Notes: generated by a model from the sequence alone, not told the origin. A stretch of DNA of 64,000 bases from Bosea sp. Tri-49 (GCF_003952665.1 NZ_CP017946.1:1426001-1490000); one strand, 5' to 3'; numbered from the stretch's first letter, positions 15,594-25,649 are shown. Translations and numbers: made by a program.

Positions 15594-17456
15594 ATGCCCG
15601 CCGCCCTTGGACAAACTAAAAGACTTGCCTCTTTTACCACGCCGGCCGGGCAAGATGTCTTTTCGCTTCTCAAATTTGAGGCAAGAGAAGCTCTCAGCGA
15701 ATTGTTCGTCTATCAGGTCGAAGCTACGTGCACGACTGCAAATTCCGACCTACAAAGCTTGATCGGCGAGAAATGCGCCATCAAGATGACGCTTAAGAAC
15801 GGCAAGGATAGAATCTTCAACGGGGTACTGGTCGAGGCTCAATGGCTTGGCCGCGAGAACGATCTCGACCATTACCGCTTCGTACTGCGCCCCTGGCTCT
15901 GGCTGCTCTCGCAGCGCTCGGATTGCCGCATTTTCAAGAACAAGACCGCGATCGACATCATCAAGATCATTTTTGGAAAAGAAGACAAGGCGAGCTTCGA
16001 CGACCGCGTCAGCGAGAAGCCGCCGGTGATCGACTACTGCGTGCAGTATCGCGAGAGCGATCTCGACTTCGTCCTGCGCTTGATGGAGAAGTACGGCATC
16101 TATTACTATTTTCAGCACACCGAAGGCGATCACAAGCTCATCCTCTCAGATGCCCGCGGCTCACATGATGCGGTTACCGCAGCCGCCGAACCGACTTTCG
16201 CCGGCGCCGGCAGCGCCTATCCGTTCATGCCGAAGGACAAGAGCCAGCGGCGCCCTATCGAGCATCTGACACAGTGGTCGGCGCAGCGACGGCTGCGCAC
16301 CGGCAAGGTCGAGCTCAAGGACTATGATTTCGAGAAATCGACCTCCGACCTGACAGCCCGGGCCGAGGAGGGCTTCCCGCGTACCAAGGCGTACGAGGCT
16401 TTCGACTATCCGGGAGCATATCTGGAGCGCGGCCAGGGCGATAAGTTCGCCCGAATCCAAGCCCAGGCCGAACAGGCGCAGGACGAGCGCCGCCTCGCCA
16501 TGGGCGATGCCCCGAGCCTCAACCCCGGCACGCTGATGACGCTGACCGATCACGCGGTCGGGGCGGAGAATGCAGAGTATCTGGTGGTGCGCGCCACACA
16601 TGCTTATGGCGTGCAGAGCTACCGTTCGTCGAAACGCTCCGACGAAGCGATCTATCACGGCTCCTACGAGTTGCAGAAGGCCGACAAGCGCTTCCGAGCA
16701 CCCTTGGTGACCCCCTCGCCACTCGTGATCGGCCCCGACACGGCAAAGGTGGTGGGCGAGAAGAACAAGGGCGAGGAAGGCGACATCGACGTCGACAAAT
16801 ATGGCCGCGTCTGGCTGCGCTTCCATTGGGACCGCGAGAAGGAGTCGACATCCTGCCGGGTTCGCGTTGCACAGGCCTGGTCGGGCAAGAACTGGGGCGG
16901 GCAGGTCATCCCACGCATCGGCCAAGAGGTCGTCGTCTCCTATATCGGTGGCGACCCGGACCGACCGATCATCACCGGCGCGGTGGTCAACGACCAGCAC
17001 ATGCCGCCCTACGACCTGCCGGCCAACAAGACCCAATCCGGACTCAAGTCGGAATCCACCGATGGCGGCGGCAAGTCGGGCAAGTTCAACGAGATCAAGT
17101 TCGAGGATCTCGCCGGCAAGGAGGTCTTCTCCATGCAGGCCGAGCGTGACCACAAGACCGAGGTCTTCAACCTCGAGACTCGCGATGTCGGCAAGAACTT
17201 CGAGGGCGGCCCGACCGACTTCGCCCGCACTACACAGATCCTGAGCGGCAGTGACAAGCTGCACGTCAAGCAGGGCAAGCGTTATGTCGAGGCCGCGCTG
17301 GAGATCAAGCTGGTCTGCGGCGAGAGCGAGATCACGATGACGCCGACCAACATCACCATCTCCTCGCCGACGATCACGGTCCAAAGCACCGGCAAGACCG
17401 AAATCCATGGCGGCGGTGCGACTACGATCACCGGCGGCATCATCAAGATCAACTGA
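15594..17456 (+). CDS. vgrG: T6SS spike protein VgrG (TssI)
   Basis: Trimeric spike on the Hcp tube that pierces target envelopes and carries effectors. The 620-residue protein is a compact VgrG. It has the gp27-like head (KRLASFTTPAGQDVFSLLKFEAREALSELF onward, with VQYRESDLDFVLRLMEKYGIYYYF). The gp5-like OB domain contains VWLRFHWDREKES and VRVAQAWSGKNWGGQVIPRIGQEV, with GGDPDRPIITGAVVN after it. The protein then ends with the beta-helix (STGKTEIHGGGATTITGGIIKIN). There is no extra C-terminal effector domain. ATG at 15594 is used; a TTG directly before it (15591) is also in frame. It is divergent from the OmpA-like gene. Confidence 0.96.
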   Translation: MPAALGQTKRLASFTTPAGQDVFSLLKFEAREALSELFVYQVEATCTTANSDLQSLIGEKCAIKMTLKNGKDRIFNGVLVEAQWLGRENDLDHYRFVLRPWLWLLSQRSDCRIFKNKTAIDIIKIIFGKEDKASFDDRVSEKPPVIDYCVQYRESDLDFVLRLMEKYGIYYYFQHTEGDHKLILSDARGSHDAVTAAAEPTFAGAGSAYPFMPKDKSQRRPIEHLTQWSAQRRLRTGKVELKDYDFEKSTSDLTARAEEGFPRTKAYEAFDYPGAYLERGQGDKFARIQAQAEQAQDERRLAMGDAPSLNPGTLMTLTDHAVGAENAEYLVVRATHAYGVQSYRSSKRSDEAIYHGSYELQKADKRFRAPLVTPSPLVIGPDTAKVVGEKNKGEEGDIDVDKYGRVWLRFHWDREKESTSCRVRVAQAWSGKNWGGQVIPRIGQEVVVSYIGGDPDRPIITGAVVNDQHMPPYDLPANKTQSGLKSESTDGGGKSGKFNEIKFEDLAGKEVFSMQAERDHKTEVFNLETRDVGKNFEGGPTDFARTTQILSGSDKLHVKQGKRYVEAALEIKLVCGESEITMTPTNITISSPTITVQSTGKTEIHGGGATTITGGIIKIN

Positions 17457-17463
17457 GGCGGCG

Positions 17464-18021
17464 ATGTCGAAACTTCGCTTCAGCACGGCGCAGCAGGTCT
17501 TTGAGGCCTTTCCGACTGCGCGGCAGGTCATCGGCACCGCACCGACCAGTGAGCCGCCGCTGACCTTCCTGCGCGCCCTGGTCAAAACTGGCGAACACAA
17601 GGACGCGATCGGCTTCTGCGCTTTCCTGATGCCGCGCCGCGAGACAGTCTGGTGGGCGCTGCAAAGCATCCAGCGCATGATGCCACCTGGAACTCCGGCC
17701 GATCCCGGCCTAAAGTTGGCTGAGGCCTGGGTGCGCGACCCGACCGACGAGACACGCCGGGCTGCTCTGGCACTGGGCGAGAGCGGCCATCATGCCAGCC
17801 TGGGCACCTGGGTCGCACTCGCGGCCGGCTATTCCGGTGGAAGCATGGTCGCGACTCACACCATACCCTCTCCCCCGGACCTAACGGCAAAGACGGCACG
17901 CATAGCGGTATTAACCGCGCTTGGGCGCGTACCCGAGCGCGAGCGTGATACCGCATTGCGAAACTGCGTCGAAGCGTGCATTCGTCTGCTCGATGACGAA
18001 AGCGGCAGGACCAGACCATAA
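17464..18021 (+). CDS. Uncharacterised T6SS-associated protein (DUF6931-like)
   Basis: A 185-residue soluble, mostly helical protein between vgrG and tagH. Features are the N-terminal STAQQVFEAFPTARQVIG, a tryptophan pair in ETVWWALQSIQRMM, LKLAEAWVRDPTDETRRAAL and the segment ALAAGYSGGSMVATHTIPSPPDLTAKTARIAV. The WWA, AWV-DPT and AGYSGGS pattern reminds me of the DUF6931 family found beside T6SS genes, but this was not checked by a search. ATG at 17464, 7 bases after vgrG, suggests one transcript with vgrG. A role as VgrG-linked chaperone or accessory factor is inference from position only. Confidence 0.8.
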   Translation: MSKLRFSTAQQVFEAFPTARQVIGTAPTSEPPLTFLRALVKTGEHKDAIGFCAFLMPRRETVWWALQSIQRMMPPGTPADPGLKLAEAWVRDPTDETRRAALALGESGHHASLGTWVALAAGYSGGSMVATHTIPSPPDLTAKTARIAVLTALGRVPERERDTALRNCVEACIRLLDDESGRTRP

Positions 18022-18081
18022 CATGGCCCCGGCGCCAATGCGGCTGCCAGGGCCCGGCGACGGCAAGGCGGGCGGCCCGAC

Positions 18082-19455
18082 ATGGCGCTGACGCTGACGA
18101 TCGAGAATCAGGCCTCGCTGCCGGATGGCGGCCCGTTGAGCGTGACGCTGAGCGGCGGGCGCGGACTCGACATTGGTCGTGACCAGCATCTCGACTGGTG
18201 TTTGCCCGACCCGAGCCGCGCCGTCTCCGGCCGCCATTGCGAGATCCGCTTCAACGACAACGCCTATTGGCTGCGCGACATCTCGACCAACGGCACCTTC
18301 GTCAATGGCGGAGCTTATCGCGTGCAGTCGCCCTACCGATTGCAGCATGGCGACCGCCTCGAGATCGGCCATTACCTCATCGCGGTCGCGATCGACGAAG
18401 CCGAGCGCGGAGCGCCCGGCCCTGCCGAGCGATCGGCCATGCCGCCGCCGCCGGGAGAATCGCTGTGGGAGTCGAATGGCGACGAGGCACCGCCGATCGC
18501 CCGTCGCGACCTGATCCCACCGCAGAAGTACCAGCCGGTGCACGCGCCTTTCATCGACTGGGCCGCCGATATCCCGACGCCGGCCGAGTCAGCGCAAGCC
18601 TACGCGCCGCAACCGGCCGCGCCGCCGCCCTCGTCACGGCCCGACGATCTCGCCTGGGCGCCCTACCAGGCCCCTCCAATTCCCGAGCCCGAGCCGATCG
18701 CGCCGATCCCGACGCCGCGCCGGCCACCTTCGCAAGGCGGCAATGGCGATCCCTGGAACGAGGCTCAAGCCGCGCCGCCAGGGCGCCCGAGCTTCGATGC
18801 GCCGCACGAGCCGGCGCCATCGCGCCCCGCTCCTCCGCCTACACCGATGGGGGCTCCGATTGGCGGCCCGGGAATCTCGCCGGCCGAGTTCATCGCCCGC
18901 TTCGCCCGCGGTGCCGGCCTGCCGGTCGAGGAACTGTCATGGCAGGACCCCGGCGCCTTCGCCCAGCAGACCGGCGCGCTCATGCGCCTGATCGCTATCG
19001 AGCTCAAGGCCCTGCTGGCGGCCCGTGCCGAGAGCAAGCGCATCGCCCGCAGCTCGAACCAGACGATGATCCAGGCACAGGACAACAACCCGCTAAAGTT
19101 CTCGCCGACGATCGAGGATGCGCTGAAGCTGATCTTCGGACGGCCGACCAGCGGCTATCTCAGCGCCCAGAAAGCGTTCGAGGAGAGCTTCAAGGATCTC
19201 AAAATCCACCAGATCAAGACCTATTCGGCCATGCAGCATGCACTGCGCATGCTGGTCGAGGATCTCGATCCGCAGGCGGTCGCCGAGGGCCTCGACGCCG
19301 GTCGCGGGATCGAAGGTCTGCTGTCCTCGCGCAAGGGCAAGCTCTGGGACGCCTATGTCGCGCGCTGGGAAGCGAAGACCGCGCCTTACGAGGACGGGCT
19401 GGTCGACGCCTTCATGCTCTATTTCGCCGAGTGTTACGATCGCGGCGGCCGCTGA
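18082..19455 (+). CDS. tagH: FHA-domain T6SS regulator/scaffold TagH
   Basis: TagH (Fha) proteins are phospho-threonine readers that control T6SS assembly. The N-terminal FHA domain (about 10-105) shows GLDIGRDQHLDWCLPDPSRAVSGRHCEIRF and LRDISTNGTFVNG, with the conserved Gly-Arg, Ser-x-x-His and Asn-Gly residues. A Pro/Ala-rich linker of about 150 residues follows, then the T6SS-type FHA C-terminal domain (GAGLPVEELSWQDPGAF, NPLKFSPTIEDALKLIFG, ALRMLVEDLDPQAVAEGL). By family knowledge it is phosphorylated by the PpkA kinase, but no kinase or phosphatase gene is in this window. It ends 9 bases before the convergent lolD. Confidence 0.94.
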   Translation: MALTLTIENQASLPDGGPLSVTLSGGRGLDIGRDQHLDWCLPDPSRAVSGRHCEIRFNDNAYWLRDISTNGTFVNGGAYRVQSPYRLQHGDRLEIGHYLIAVAIDEAERGAPGPAERSAMPPPPGESLWESNGDEAPPIARRDLIPPQKYQPVHAPFIDWAADIPTPAESAQAYAPQPAAPPPSSRPDDLAWAPYQAPPIPEPEPIAPIPTPRRPPSQGGNGDPWNEAQAAPPGRPSFDAPHEPAPSRPAPPPTPMGAPIGGPGISPAEFIARFARGAGLPVEELSWQDPGAFAQQTGALMRLIAIELKALLAARAESKRIARSSNQTMIQAQDNNPLKFSPTIEDALKLIFGRPTSGYLSAQKAFEESFKDLKIHQIKTYSAMQHALRMLVEDLDPQAVAEGLDAGRGIEGLLSSRKGKLWDAYVARWEAKTAPYEDGLVDAFMLYFAECYDRGGR

Positions 19456-19464
19456 ACCAAACGC

Positions 19465-20154
19465 TTAGGTCAACGGCACCACCAGCCCGTCGCGGATCGT
19501 GACTTGGCGGTCCATGCGCCGGGCAAGGTCGAGATTGTGCGTCGCGATCAGGGCAGCCAACCCAGACGCGCGCGCGAGCGCCACCAACGTGTTGAAGACG
19601 TGCAGCGCAGTCTGCGGGTCGAGATTGCCGGTCGGCTCGTCGGCCAGCAGCACGCGCGGCGCATTGGCGACGGCACGCCCTATCGCGACACGTTGCTGCT
19701 CGCCGCCCGACAACTCGCCCGGCAGATGGTCGAGCCGCTCGCCGAGGCCGAGGAAGCTCAGCAACTCAGTCGCGCGCGATTTCGCCTCGACCTTGCCGAG
19801 CCCGCGGATGCGCTGCGGCAGGATGACGTTCTCCAGCGCCGTGAACTCCGGCAGGAGATGGTGGAACTGGTAGACGAAGCCGATCTCGGTACGCCGGAGC
19901 CGGGTCAGGCCCTTGTCGTCGAGCTGCGAGGTCGGCACGCCGCCAATGAAGACCTCGCCGCTGTCAGGACTCTCGAGCAAGCCGGCGACATGCAGCAAAG
20001 TCGACTTGCCGGTGCCGCTCGGCGCGACCAACGCCACGAGCTCGCCTGGCCAGATCGCGAAATCGGCCTTGCGCAGCACCTCGAGCGGCCTGTCGGATTG
20101 GGGGTAGTAGCGCTCGATCTGGGAGAGAAAGAGCGCTGGCGTCTCGGTTGCCAT
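19465..20154 (-). CDS. lolD: Lipoprotein-releasing ABC transporter ATPase LolD
   Basis: Cytoplasmic ATPase driving release of outer-membrane lipoproteins from the inner membrane with the LolC/E permease. The 229-residue protein has Walker A ([10 protein letters not shown]), the Q-loop region [19 protein letters not shown] characteristic of LolD/MacB-type ATPases, the ABC signature [14 protein letters not shown] and Walker [13 protein letters not shown]. It begins 12 bases after the permease stop, consistent with an operon proS-lolC-lolD. Confidence 0.95.
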   Translation of the reverse strand: MATETPALFLSQIERYYPQSDRPLEVLRKADFAIWPGELVALVAPSGTGKSTLLHVAGLLESPDSGEVFIGGVPTSQLDDKGLTRLRRTEIGFVYQFHHLLPEFTALENVILPQRIRGLGKVEAKSRATELLSFLGLGERLDHLPGELSGGEQQRVAIGRAVANAPRVLLADEPTGNLDPQTALHVFNTLVALARASGLAALIATHNLDLARRMDRQVTIRDGLVVPLT

Positions 20155-20166
20155 CGATCGAAATCC

Positions 20167-21465
20167 TCAACCCATCCGCAGGGCTTTGACGGGGTCGAGA
20201 CGCGCCGCCTTCCAGGCCGGGTAGAGCGTGGCCAGCAGCGACAGGATGAGCGTCATGATGACGACGCTCATGACCTCGCGCCAGTCGATCACCGACGGGA
20301 TGTCACTCAGGAAGCGCACCGTCGGATCCCAGGGATTGATCCCGAGCAGCTTGCTCAAGCCCTTGTTGATGGTCTGGATGTTCTTGGCGAAGGCGATGCC
20401 GAGGACGAATCCGGCGAAGGTTCCGACCACGCCGATCGTCGCGCCCGTGATCAGGAAGACCCGCAGCACGGTACCGCGTGAGGCGCCCATGGTGCGCATG
20501 ATCGCGATATCCTCAGTCTTATCCTTCACCAGCATGATCAGGCCGGAGACGATGTTCAGCGTCGCAACCAGCACGATCAAGGTCAGGATGATGAACATCA
20601 CATTGCGCTCGACCTCGAGCGCATTGAAGAAGGTGCGGTTGCGCTGACGCCAGTCAGACAGGACCAGCGGCCTCGGCGGATCGGCCTCGATCCGGTCACG
20701 CACCGCCTGCGTCTGGTCGGGATTGTCGATGAAGATCTCGATGACGTTCACGTCGCCATCGCGGTTGAAATAGGCTTGGCTTTCGGCGAGCGGCATGAAG
20801 ACGAAGGAAGCGTCGAACTCCGACATGCCGATCTCGAACACCGCCGTGACCGGATAGGCCTTGATCCGCGGCGCCGTGCCGAACGGCGTCGATGCCCCGC
20901 GCGGCGTGACGATGGTGATGGTGTCGCCGGCCTGCAGGCCGAGCGAGCCGGCGAGCCGGCGGCCAATCGCGACGCCGCCCGCGGAGGCGAAGCCGTCGAG
21001 CGTGCCCTGGCGGACATTGTTGGCGATGAACGGGATCGACTTGATGTCGTCTTCCGAGATGCCGCGCACCAGCACGCCGCCATTGCCGACCTGCGAGGAT
21101 GCGAGCGCCTGCCCCTCGACCAGCGGGATCGCCAGCTTGATGCCCTGGACCTGGCGCAGCTTGGTCGCGACCTGCTCGTAATCGTCGAGCGGCCGATCGA
21201 TCGGCGTCGCGAAGATGTGGCCGTTGACGCCGACGATCTTCTCCAGCAGCTCCTTGCGGAAGCCGTTCATCACCGACATCACGATGATCAGCGTGGCGAC
21301 GCCGAGCAGGATGCCGAGGAAAGAGAAGCCGGCGATGACCGAGACGAAGCCCTCGCGCCGGCGCGTGCGCAGATAGCGGCCGGCGAGCAGCCATTCGAAT
21401 CCGGCGAAGGGCTTGGTGCCGGTCGGCACGCTCTTGGCGCCCCGGGCTTCGGCGACGGCGCTCAT
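20167..21465 (-). CDS. lolC: Lipoprotein-releasing system permease (LolC/LolE family)
   Basis: Inner-membrane permease of the Lol lipoprotein transporter. The 432-residue protein has a cytoplasmic N-terminus with FEWLLAGRYLRTRRREGF, a first membrane helix (SVIAGFSFLGILLGVATLIIVMSVMNGFR), a large periplasmic domain and three C-terminal FtsX-type helices with DIAIMRTMGASRGTVLRVF between them. Alphaproteobacteria usually encode one such permease, so the single gene may act as a homodimer (LolF-like); that is family knowledge. ATG at 21465 is preferred because GGAGGAGGG lies upstream; a longer frame from 21549 overlaps proS and is unlikely. Confidence 0.94.
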   Translation of the reverse strand: MSAVAEARGAKSVPTGTKPFAGFEWLLAGRYLRTRRREGFVSVIAGFSFLGILLGVATLIIVMSVMNGFRKELLEKIVGVNGHIFATPIDRPLDDYEQVATKLRQVQGIKLAIPLVEGQALASSQVGNGGVLVRGISEDDIKSIPFIANNVRQGTLDGFASAGGVAIGRRLAGSLGLQAGDTITIVTPRGASTPFGTAPRIKAYPVTAVFEIGMSEFDASFVFMPLAESQAYFNRDGDVNVIEIFIDNPDQTQAVRDRIEADPPRPLVLSDWRQRNRTFFNALEVERNVMFIILTLIVLVATLNIVSGLIMLVKDKTEDIAIMRTMGASRGTVLRVFLITGATIGVVGTFAGFVLGIAFAKNIQTINKGLSKLLGINPWDPTVRFLSDIPSVIDWREVMSVVIMTLILSLLATLYPAWKAARLDPVKALRMG

Positions 21466-21481
21466 GACCGCCCTCCTCCGC

Positions 21482-22825
21482 TCACGCGTTCGTCTCCGCG
21501 CCCTTGCCTGGGAAGCGCGCCAGCGCCGCCTCGAGCGAGACCAGTTCACGCTCGCCGCCGGCGCGGCGCTTGAGCTCGACCTTGCCTTCGGCCAGCCCCT
21601 TCGGGCCGACGATGATCTGCCAGGGAATGCCGATCAGGTCGGCGGTGGCGAACTTGCCGCCCGGGCGCTCGTCGCGGTCGTCATAGGCCATGTCGTAGCC
21701 CTTGGCGGCGAGCCCCTTATAAAGCTGCTCGCAGGCACCGTCAGTCGCGGCATCGCCGGTCTTGAGGTTGAGCACGGCAATGTCGAAGGGCGCGATCTCG
21801 TCGGGCCAGACGATGCCACCCTCGTCATGACCGGCCTCGATCAGCGCGGCGACGAGACGGCTCGGGCCGATGCCGTAGGAGCCCATATGGACCGGCACCA
21901 GCTGCCCGTCGGGGCCGGCGACGGTCGCGCCCATCGGTTCGGAATACTTGGTGCCGAAATAGAAGATGTGGCCGACCTCGATGCCGCGCGCCGAAACCTG
22001 GCTTTCAGCGGGGATAGCCTCGAAGGCTGCCTTCTCGTGCATCTCCTCGGTCGCGGCATAGAGGCTCGTCCATTTGTCGACGATGCCCTGGAGGCCTTCG
22101 ATGCTGTCGAAATCGGTGTCGGCGGCCGGTGTCGCGAAGTCGAGATAGTCCTTGTGGCAGAAGACCTCGCTTTCGCCGGTCGAAGCGAGCACGATGAATT
22201 CGTGCGAAAGATCACCGCCGATCGGGCCAGTATCAGCACGCATCGGGATCGCCTTCAGGCCGAGCCGCGCGAAGGTCCGCAGGTAGGCGGTGAACATGCG
22301 ATTATAGGCATGGCGAGCGCTGGCCTGGTCGAGATCGAAGGAATAGGCATCCTTCATCAGGAACTCGCGGCCGCGCATCACGCCGAAGCGCGGGCGGACC
22401 TCGTCCCGGAACTTCCACTGGATATGGTAGAGGTTGAGCGGCAGGTCCTTGTAGGACTTGACGTAGGACCGGAATATCTCGGTGACCATCTCCTCATTGG
22501 TCGGGCCGTACAGCATCTCGCGGTCGTGGCGATCCTTGATCCGCAGCATCTCCTTGCCATAGGCGTCGTAGCGCCCGCTCTCACGCCAGAGATCGGCCGA
22601 CTGGATGGTCGGCATCAGGATCTCGATGGCGCCGGCGCGATTCTGCTCCTCGCGGACCACGGCGCTGATCTTGTTGAGGACGCGCAGGCCCAGCGGCAAC
22701 CAAGAGTAGATGCCCGCCGATTGCTGGCGGATCATGCCGGCGCGCAGCATCAGCCGGTGCGAGACGATCTCCGCTTCCTTGGGCGTATCGCGCAGGATCG
22801 GCATGAAATAGCGGGACAGGCGCAT
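21482..22825 (-). CDS. proS: Prolyl-tRNA synthetase
   Basis: Class II synthetase charging tRNA-Pro. The 447-residue protein is the short form without the inserted editing domain, typical of Alphaproteobacteria. It shows the start [34 protein letters not shown] in outline, motif 2 region [32 protein letters not shown] and motif 3 [17 protein letters not shown], followed by the anticodon-binding domain ([20 protein letters not shown]). It is the first gene of a proS-lolC-lolD run. Its upstream region carries three palindromes described separately. Confidence 0.96.
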   Translation of the reverse strand: MRLSRYFMPILRDTPKEAEIVSHRLMLRAGMIRQQSAGIYSWLPLGLRVLNKISAVVREEQNRAGAIEILMPTIQSADLWRESGRYDAYGKEMLRIKDRHDREMLYGPTNEEMVTEIFRSYVKSYKDLPLNLYHIQWKFRDEVRPRFGVMRGREFLMKDAYSFDLDQASARHAYNRMFTAYLRTFARLGLKAIPMRADTGPIGGDLSHEFIVLASTGESEVFCHKDYLDFATPAADTDFDSIEGLQGIVDKWTSLYAATEEMHEKAAFEAIPAESQVSARGIEVGHIFYFGTKYSEPMGATVAGPDGQLVPVHMGSYGIGPSRLVAALIEAGHDEGGIVWPDEIAPFDIAVLNLKTGDAATDGACEQLYKGLAAKGYDMAYDDRDERPGGKFATADLIGIPWQIIVGPKGLAEGKVELKRRAGGERELVSLEAALARFPGKGAETNA

Positions 22826-22897
22826 CGGAACACTCGTCGAGGGGCGGTGCGCCAGGACGAGCGCACCGAGTCAGGTCAGTCCAGAGACACCATCGGC

Positions 22898-22953
22898 GTT
22901 TGCAAATTGCAAACGCTAATGCAGATCGCATTCAGGCAAATGCACATCGCATT
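22898..22953. promoter_or_regulatory. Three tandem TGC-N5-GCA palindromes upstream of proS
   Basis: GTTTGC-N5-GCAAAC (22898-22914), AATGC-N5-GCATT (22918-22932) and AATGC-N5-GCATT (22939-22953) share a TGC-N5-GCA core. Their centres are about 19 and 21 bases apart, i.e. two helical turns each, so dimers could bind on one face of the DNA. They lie 73 to 128 bases upstream of proS and just past the coaD stop. The regulator is unknown. Confidence 0.5.
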
Positions 22954-22969
22954 GCCGTGAGGCGGCGTG

Positions 22970-23470
22970 TCAGTGCTTGGCGAACTTCGCCTTCAGCCTG
23001 TCGCTGACGATTGGCGGAACGAAGGCGGAGACGTCGCCGCCCATCGCGGCGATCTGGCGCACCAGCGTCGCAGTGATGTGCCGCGCCTGCGGCGTCGAGG
23101 GCAGCAGTACGGTCTGCAGGCCGGGCGCCATGGTGTGGTTCATGCCGGCTAGCTGCATTTCGAGGTCGAGATCGGTGCCGTCGCGCAGGCCACGCACCAG
23201 GATAGTGGCGCCGGCGCGCTTGGCCGCGTCGATCGTCAAATCGGCGAAGGTGGTCACCTCAAGCTCGGTCTTGAACTCGGCCGCGACCGGACCAGCGATG
23301 GCGCGCAGCAGTTCGGCGCGCTCATCGGCGGAAAAGATCGGCGTTTTTCCAGGATGGATGCCGATGGCGAGGATCAACCTGTCGCACAGCCGGCAAGCGG
23401 CTTCGATCATGTCGACATGGCCGTTGGTGACGGGGTCGAACGATCCTGCATAGAAAGCTGTGTGGCTCAT
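22970..23470 (-). CDS. coaD: Phosphopantetheine adenylyltransferase
   Basis: Catalyses the fourth step of coenzyme A synthesis, transferring AMP from ATP to 4'-phosphopantetheine. The 166-residue protein has the nucleotidyltransferase motif [16 protein letters not shown] (residues 7-22, with the T/HxGH signature), then [22 protein letters not shown] and the C-terminal [16 protein letters not shown]. Length and motifs are normal. It is a separate unit, with 144 bases to proS downstream and 40 bases to the chemoreceptor stop upstream. Confidence 0.96.
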   Translation of the reverse strand: MSHTAFYAGSFDPVTNGHVDMIEAACRLCDRLILAIGIHPGKTPIFSADERAELLRAIAGPVAAEFKTELEVTTFADLTIDAAKRAGATILVRGLRDGTDLDLEMQLAGMNHTMAPGLQTVLLPSTPQARHITATLVRQIAAMGGDVSAFVPPIVSDRLKAKFAKH

Positions 23471-23510
23471 GCCAAAGCGTTAGCCAACGCAGGCGCCCAC
23501 GACAAGGCGC

Positions 23511-25649
23511 TCAGGCAACACGCAGCTCGTCAATGACATGATCGACCCGAGCGGTCAGCGCCTGGGTCAGCGCGGTCAGTTCGCTCGCCGCCTTCAGGAC
23601 CGCATCGGAGGCACCGGCGGTGTTGCGCGAGGCGAGCGCGACCTGGCTGGTCGCCTGTCCGATCAGGACGATCTCCTGCGTCGCGGCGAGGACCTCGGCG
23701 GCGATGGCATGGGTCGCCGCGTGCTGGCGCTGCATGGTCTGGCTGGTCCGCCGCGTCGCCTCGTTCAGATCCTGCACGAAGGCGCGGATCCCGGCGATCC
23801 CTTCGACGGTCGCGGCGGTCGCCTGGTTCATCGCCTCGATCTGGCGGGCGATGTCCTGCGTCGCATTGGCGGTCTGGGTCGCGAGCGACTTCACCTCGCT
23901 GGCGACGACCGCAAAGCCCTTGCCCGCCTCGCCGGCGCGGGCCGCTTCGATGGTGGCGTTGAGCGCAAGCAGATTAGTCTGGCCGGCGATCGCCGAGATC
24001 AGCCCGACCACTTCCGACACACGCTCAGCGCCATTGGACAGGCTGTCGACGATCCGACTCACCGAATCCGCATGCTCGCGCGCCCGGCCAGCGGTTGCAT
24101 CCGAGGAACGCACCTCGGCGGCCAAAGCGTCGACGGCGCCGAGCAGGTCCTGCGCCGCGCGCTCGATCGACGTGACGCTGCGGATTGCGTTGCTTGTCGA
24201 ATGATCGGTGTCGGCGGCGCCTTCCTGGGCCTCGCGCGCGCCCTCGGCAAGCTGGTGCGCCGTGGTTCCCAGGGTTTTCGCGGAAACCGAGACTGAGGCC
24301 GAAACGGTCCGCACCGAATCCTCCAATTCGCTCGCCAGTTCGCCCAAAAGGGTGCGGCGATGCTGCTCGGCCTCTGCCCGGCGCGTCTCCTGCTCGGCCT
24401 CGCGTCGTTGCGCCTCGCCGCGCAGCGTTTCGCGGATCAGCTCGATCGACTTGGCGATGCCGCCGATCTCGTCGCGACGCCGGGCTCCCGGAATCTCCTC
24501 CTCCGTCCGGCCCGCGGCGACGCCGGCGAGCCTGTCAGAAAGCCGCGCGATTGGGCGGGCCACCGACCAGCCGAGCAGAATCGCGATGCCAAACAGTGGC
24601 AGCAGGACCAGCAGGCCGGCGGAGACGACGGCGCTGCGGATCTTACCGACGACAGCGAAGGCACTGTCCTGGGGAGCGGTCAGCCAGAGCAGCCAGCGCC
24701 AGTCGCCGATCACGACCTCTTCCCCGCTCGCGACCAGTGCCCGACCGTCATGGCTGACCATGCTGATGAGCGCGTTCTCAGGCTGGCCGGTCAGGCGATT
24801 CCGGTCGAGCGTCTCGCGTGGCGAAGCGCCGTCGCGCCGCAGCGCCGGATTGGAGCGCATGAAGCCATCGGAGCCGACGACGAAAACCCGTTCCGCGCTG
24901 GAGCCGACCGGGTTGAAGGCGAGCACATCGTCGATCAGGCGCGTATCGACGGCGATGACGATCGTGCCCAGCTGTTGGCCAGTCCCGGCTTCGGCATCAT
25001 AAAACGGAGCGGCCAGGAAGGCGCGCGGCTCACCACCGGCCGGATCATAGGGCGCGAAGTCGAGCACCACCTGCTCCCCGGCAGCTTTACCCCGCGCCAG
25101 CTCGACGGATCTGGCGAGGCCGGTGCCGGCCAGATCCTCCTCGCTGAGGAGACGGCCGAACTCGGAGCCCTTAGTGACGCTGTAGACCACCCGACCCTTG
25201 CGCGAGACGAGATAGATATCGGCGTAGTTGAACTGCTTCAGTGCCGCGGCATAGGTCTCGTGGATCGGCACATGCCGCCAGGAGTAGCCGTGCTGATGCT
25301 CGCGGCCGGTGCGGGCGATGCGTTCGGCCAGCGAAAGCGAGCCATCACCCTGATAGTGGCCAAGGATGCTCTTGTAGTCGTGCGGGCCGAGCTCCATCCA
25401 CTTGCCGATCTCGTCGAGCGCCGAGACGGTGAAGGCGCTGCGCGCCTGGACGGCAAGTTCTGCGCGAAGCTGGGACCAGCGGCGCTCGATGGCCCGGACA
25501 TGGCTTTCGACCAGAGTGTGCATGCGCTCGCGCACTGCGCCCTGCGCCCAGCTCGACACGGCAAGATAAGCGGACGAGCCGACAGCCAGCGCCGCGAGCA
25601 ACGCCAATGCCAGCATCGCGATAGGAAGCCTGATTCTGAGGCTGAACAC
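23511..25649 (-). CDS. Methyl-accepting chemotaxis protein (periplasmic sensor, HAMP, signalling domain)
   Basis: A 712-residue transmembrane chemoreceptor. A first membrane helix (about 7-30, [22 protein letters not shown]) is followed by a periplasmic sensor of about 290 residues that looks like a double Cache domain ([24 protein letters not shown] and a distal repeat near [14 protein letters not shown]). A second membrane helix ([25 protein letters not shown]), a HAMP segment and the cytoplasmic coiled-coil hairpin complete it. The hairpin tip is [23 protein letters not shown]. There is no CheR pentapeptide at the end. The start is GTG at 25649 with GGAG upstream. The ligand cannot be deduced and no che gene is nearby. 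Confidence 0.93.
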   Translation of the reverse strand: MFSLRIRLPIAMLALALLAALAVGSSAYLAVSSWAQGAVRERMHTLVESHVRAIERRWSQLRAELAVQARSAFTVSALDEIGKWMELGPHDYKSILGHYQGDGSLSLAERIARTGREHQHGYSWRHVPIHETYAAALKQFNYADIYLVSRKGRVVYSVTKGSEFGRLLSEEDLAGTGLARSVELARGKAAGEQVVLDFAPYDPAGGEPRAFLAAPFYDAEAGTGQQLGTIVIAVDTRLIDDVLAFNPVGSSAERVFVVGSDGFMRSNPALRRDGASPRETLDRNRLTGQPENALISMVSHDGRALVASGEEVVIGDWRWLLWLTAPQDSAFAVVGKIRSAVVSAGLLVLLPLFGIAILLGWSVARPIARLSDRLAGVAAGRTEEEIPGARRRDEIGGIAKSIELIRETLRGEAQRREAEQETRRAEAEQHRRTLLGELASELEDSVRTVSASVSVSAKTLGTTAHQLAEGAREAQEGAADTDHSTSNAIRSVTSIERAAQDLLGAVDALAAEVRSSDATAGRAREHADSVSRIVDSLSNGAERVSEVVGLISAIAGQTNLLALNATIEAARAGEAGKGFAVVASEVKSLATQTANATQDIARQIEAMNQATAATVEGIAGIRAFVQDLNEATRRTSQTMQRQHAATHAIAAEVLAATQEIVLIGQATSQVALASRNTAGASDAVLKAASELTALTQALTARVDHVIDELRVA

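Noticed and set aside
16161..17678. 505-codon open frame opposite vgrG
   Set aside because: Antisense to a complete VgrG; low-complexity product with no family features.
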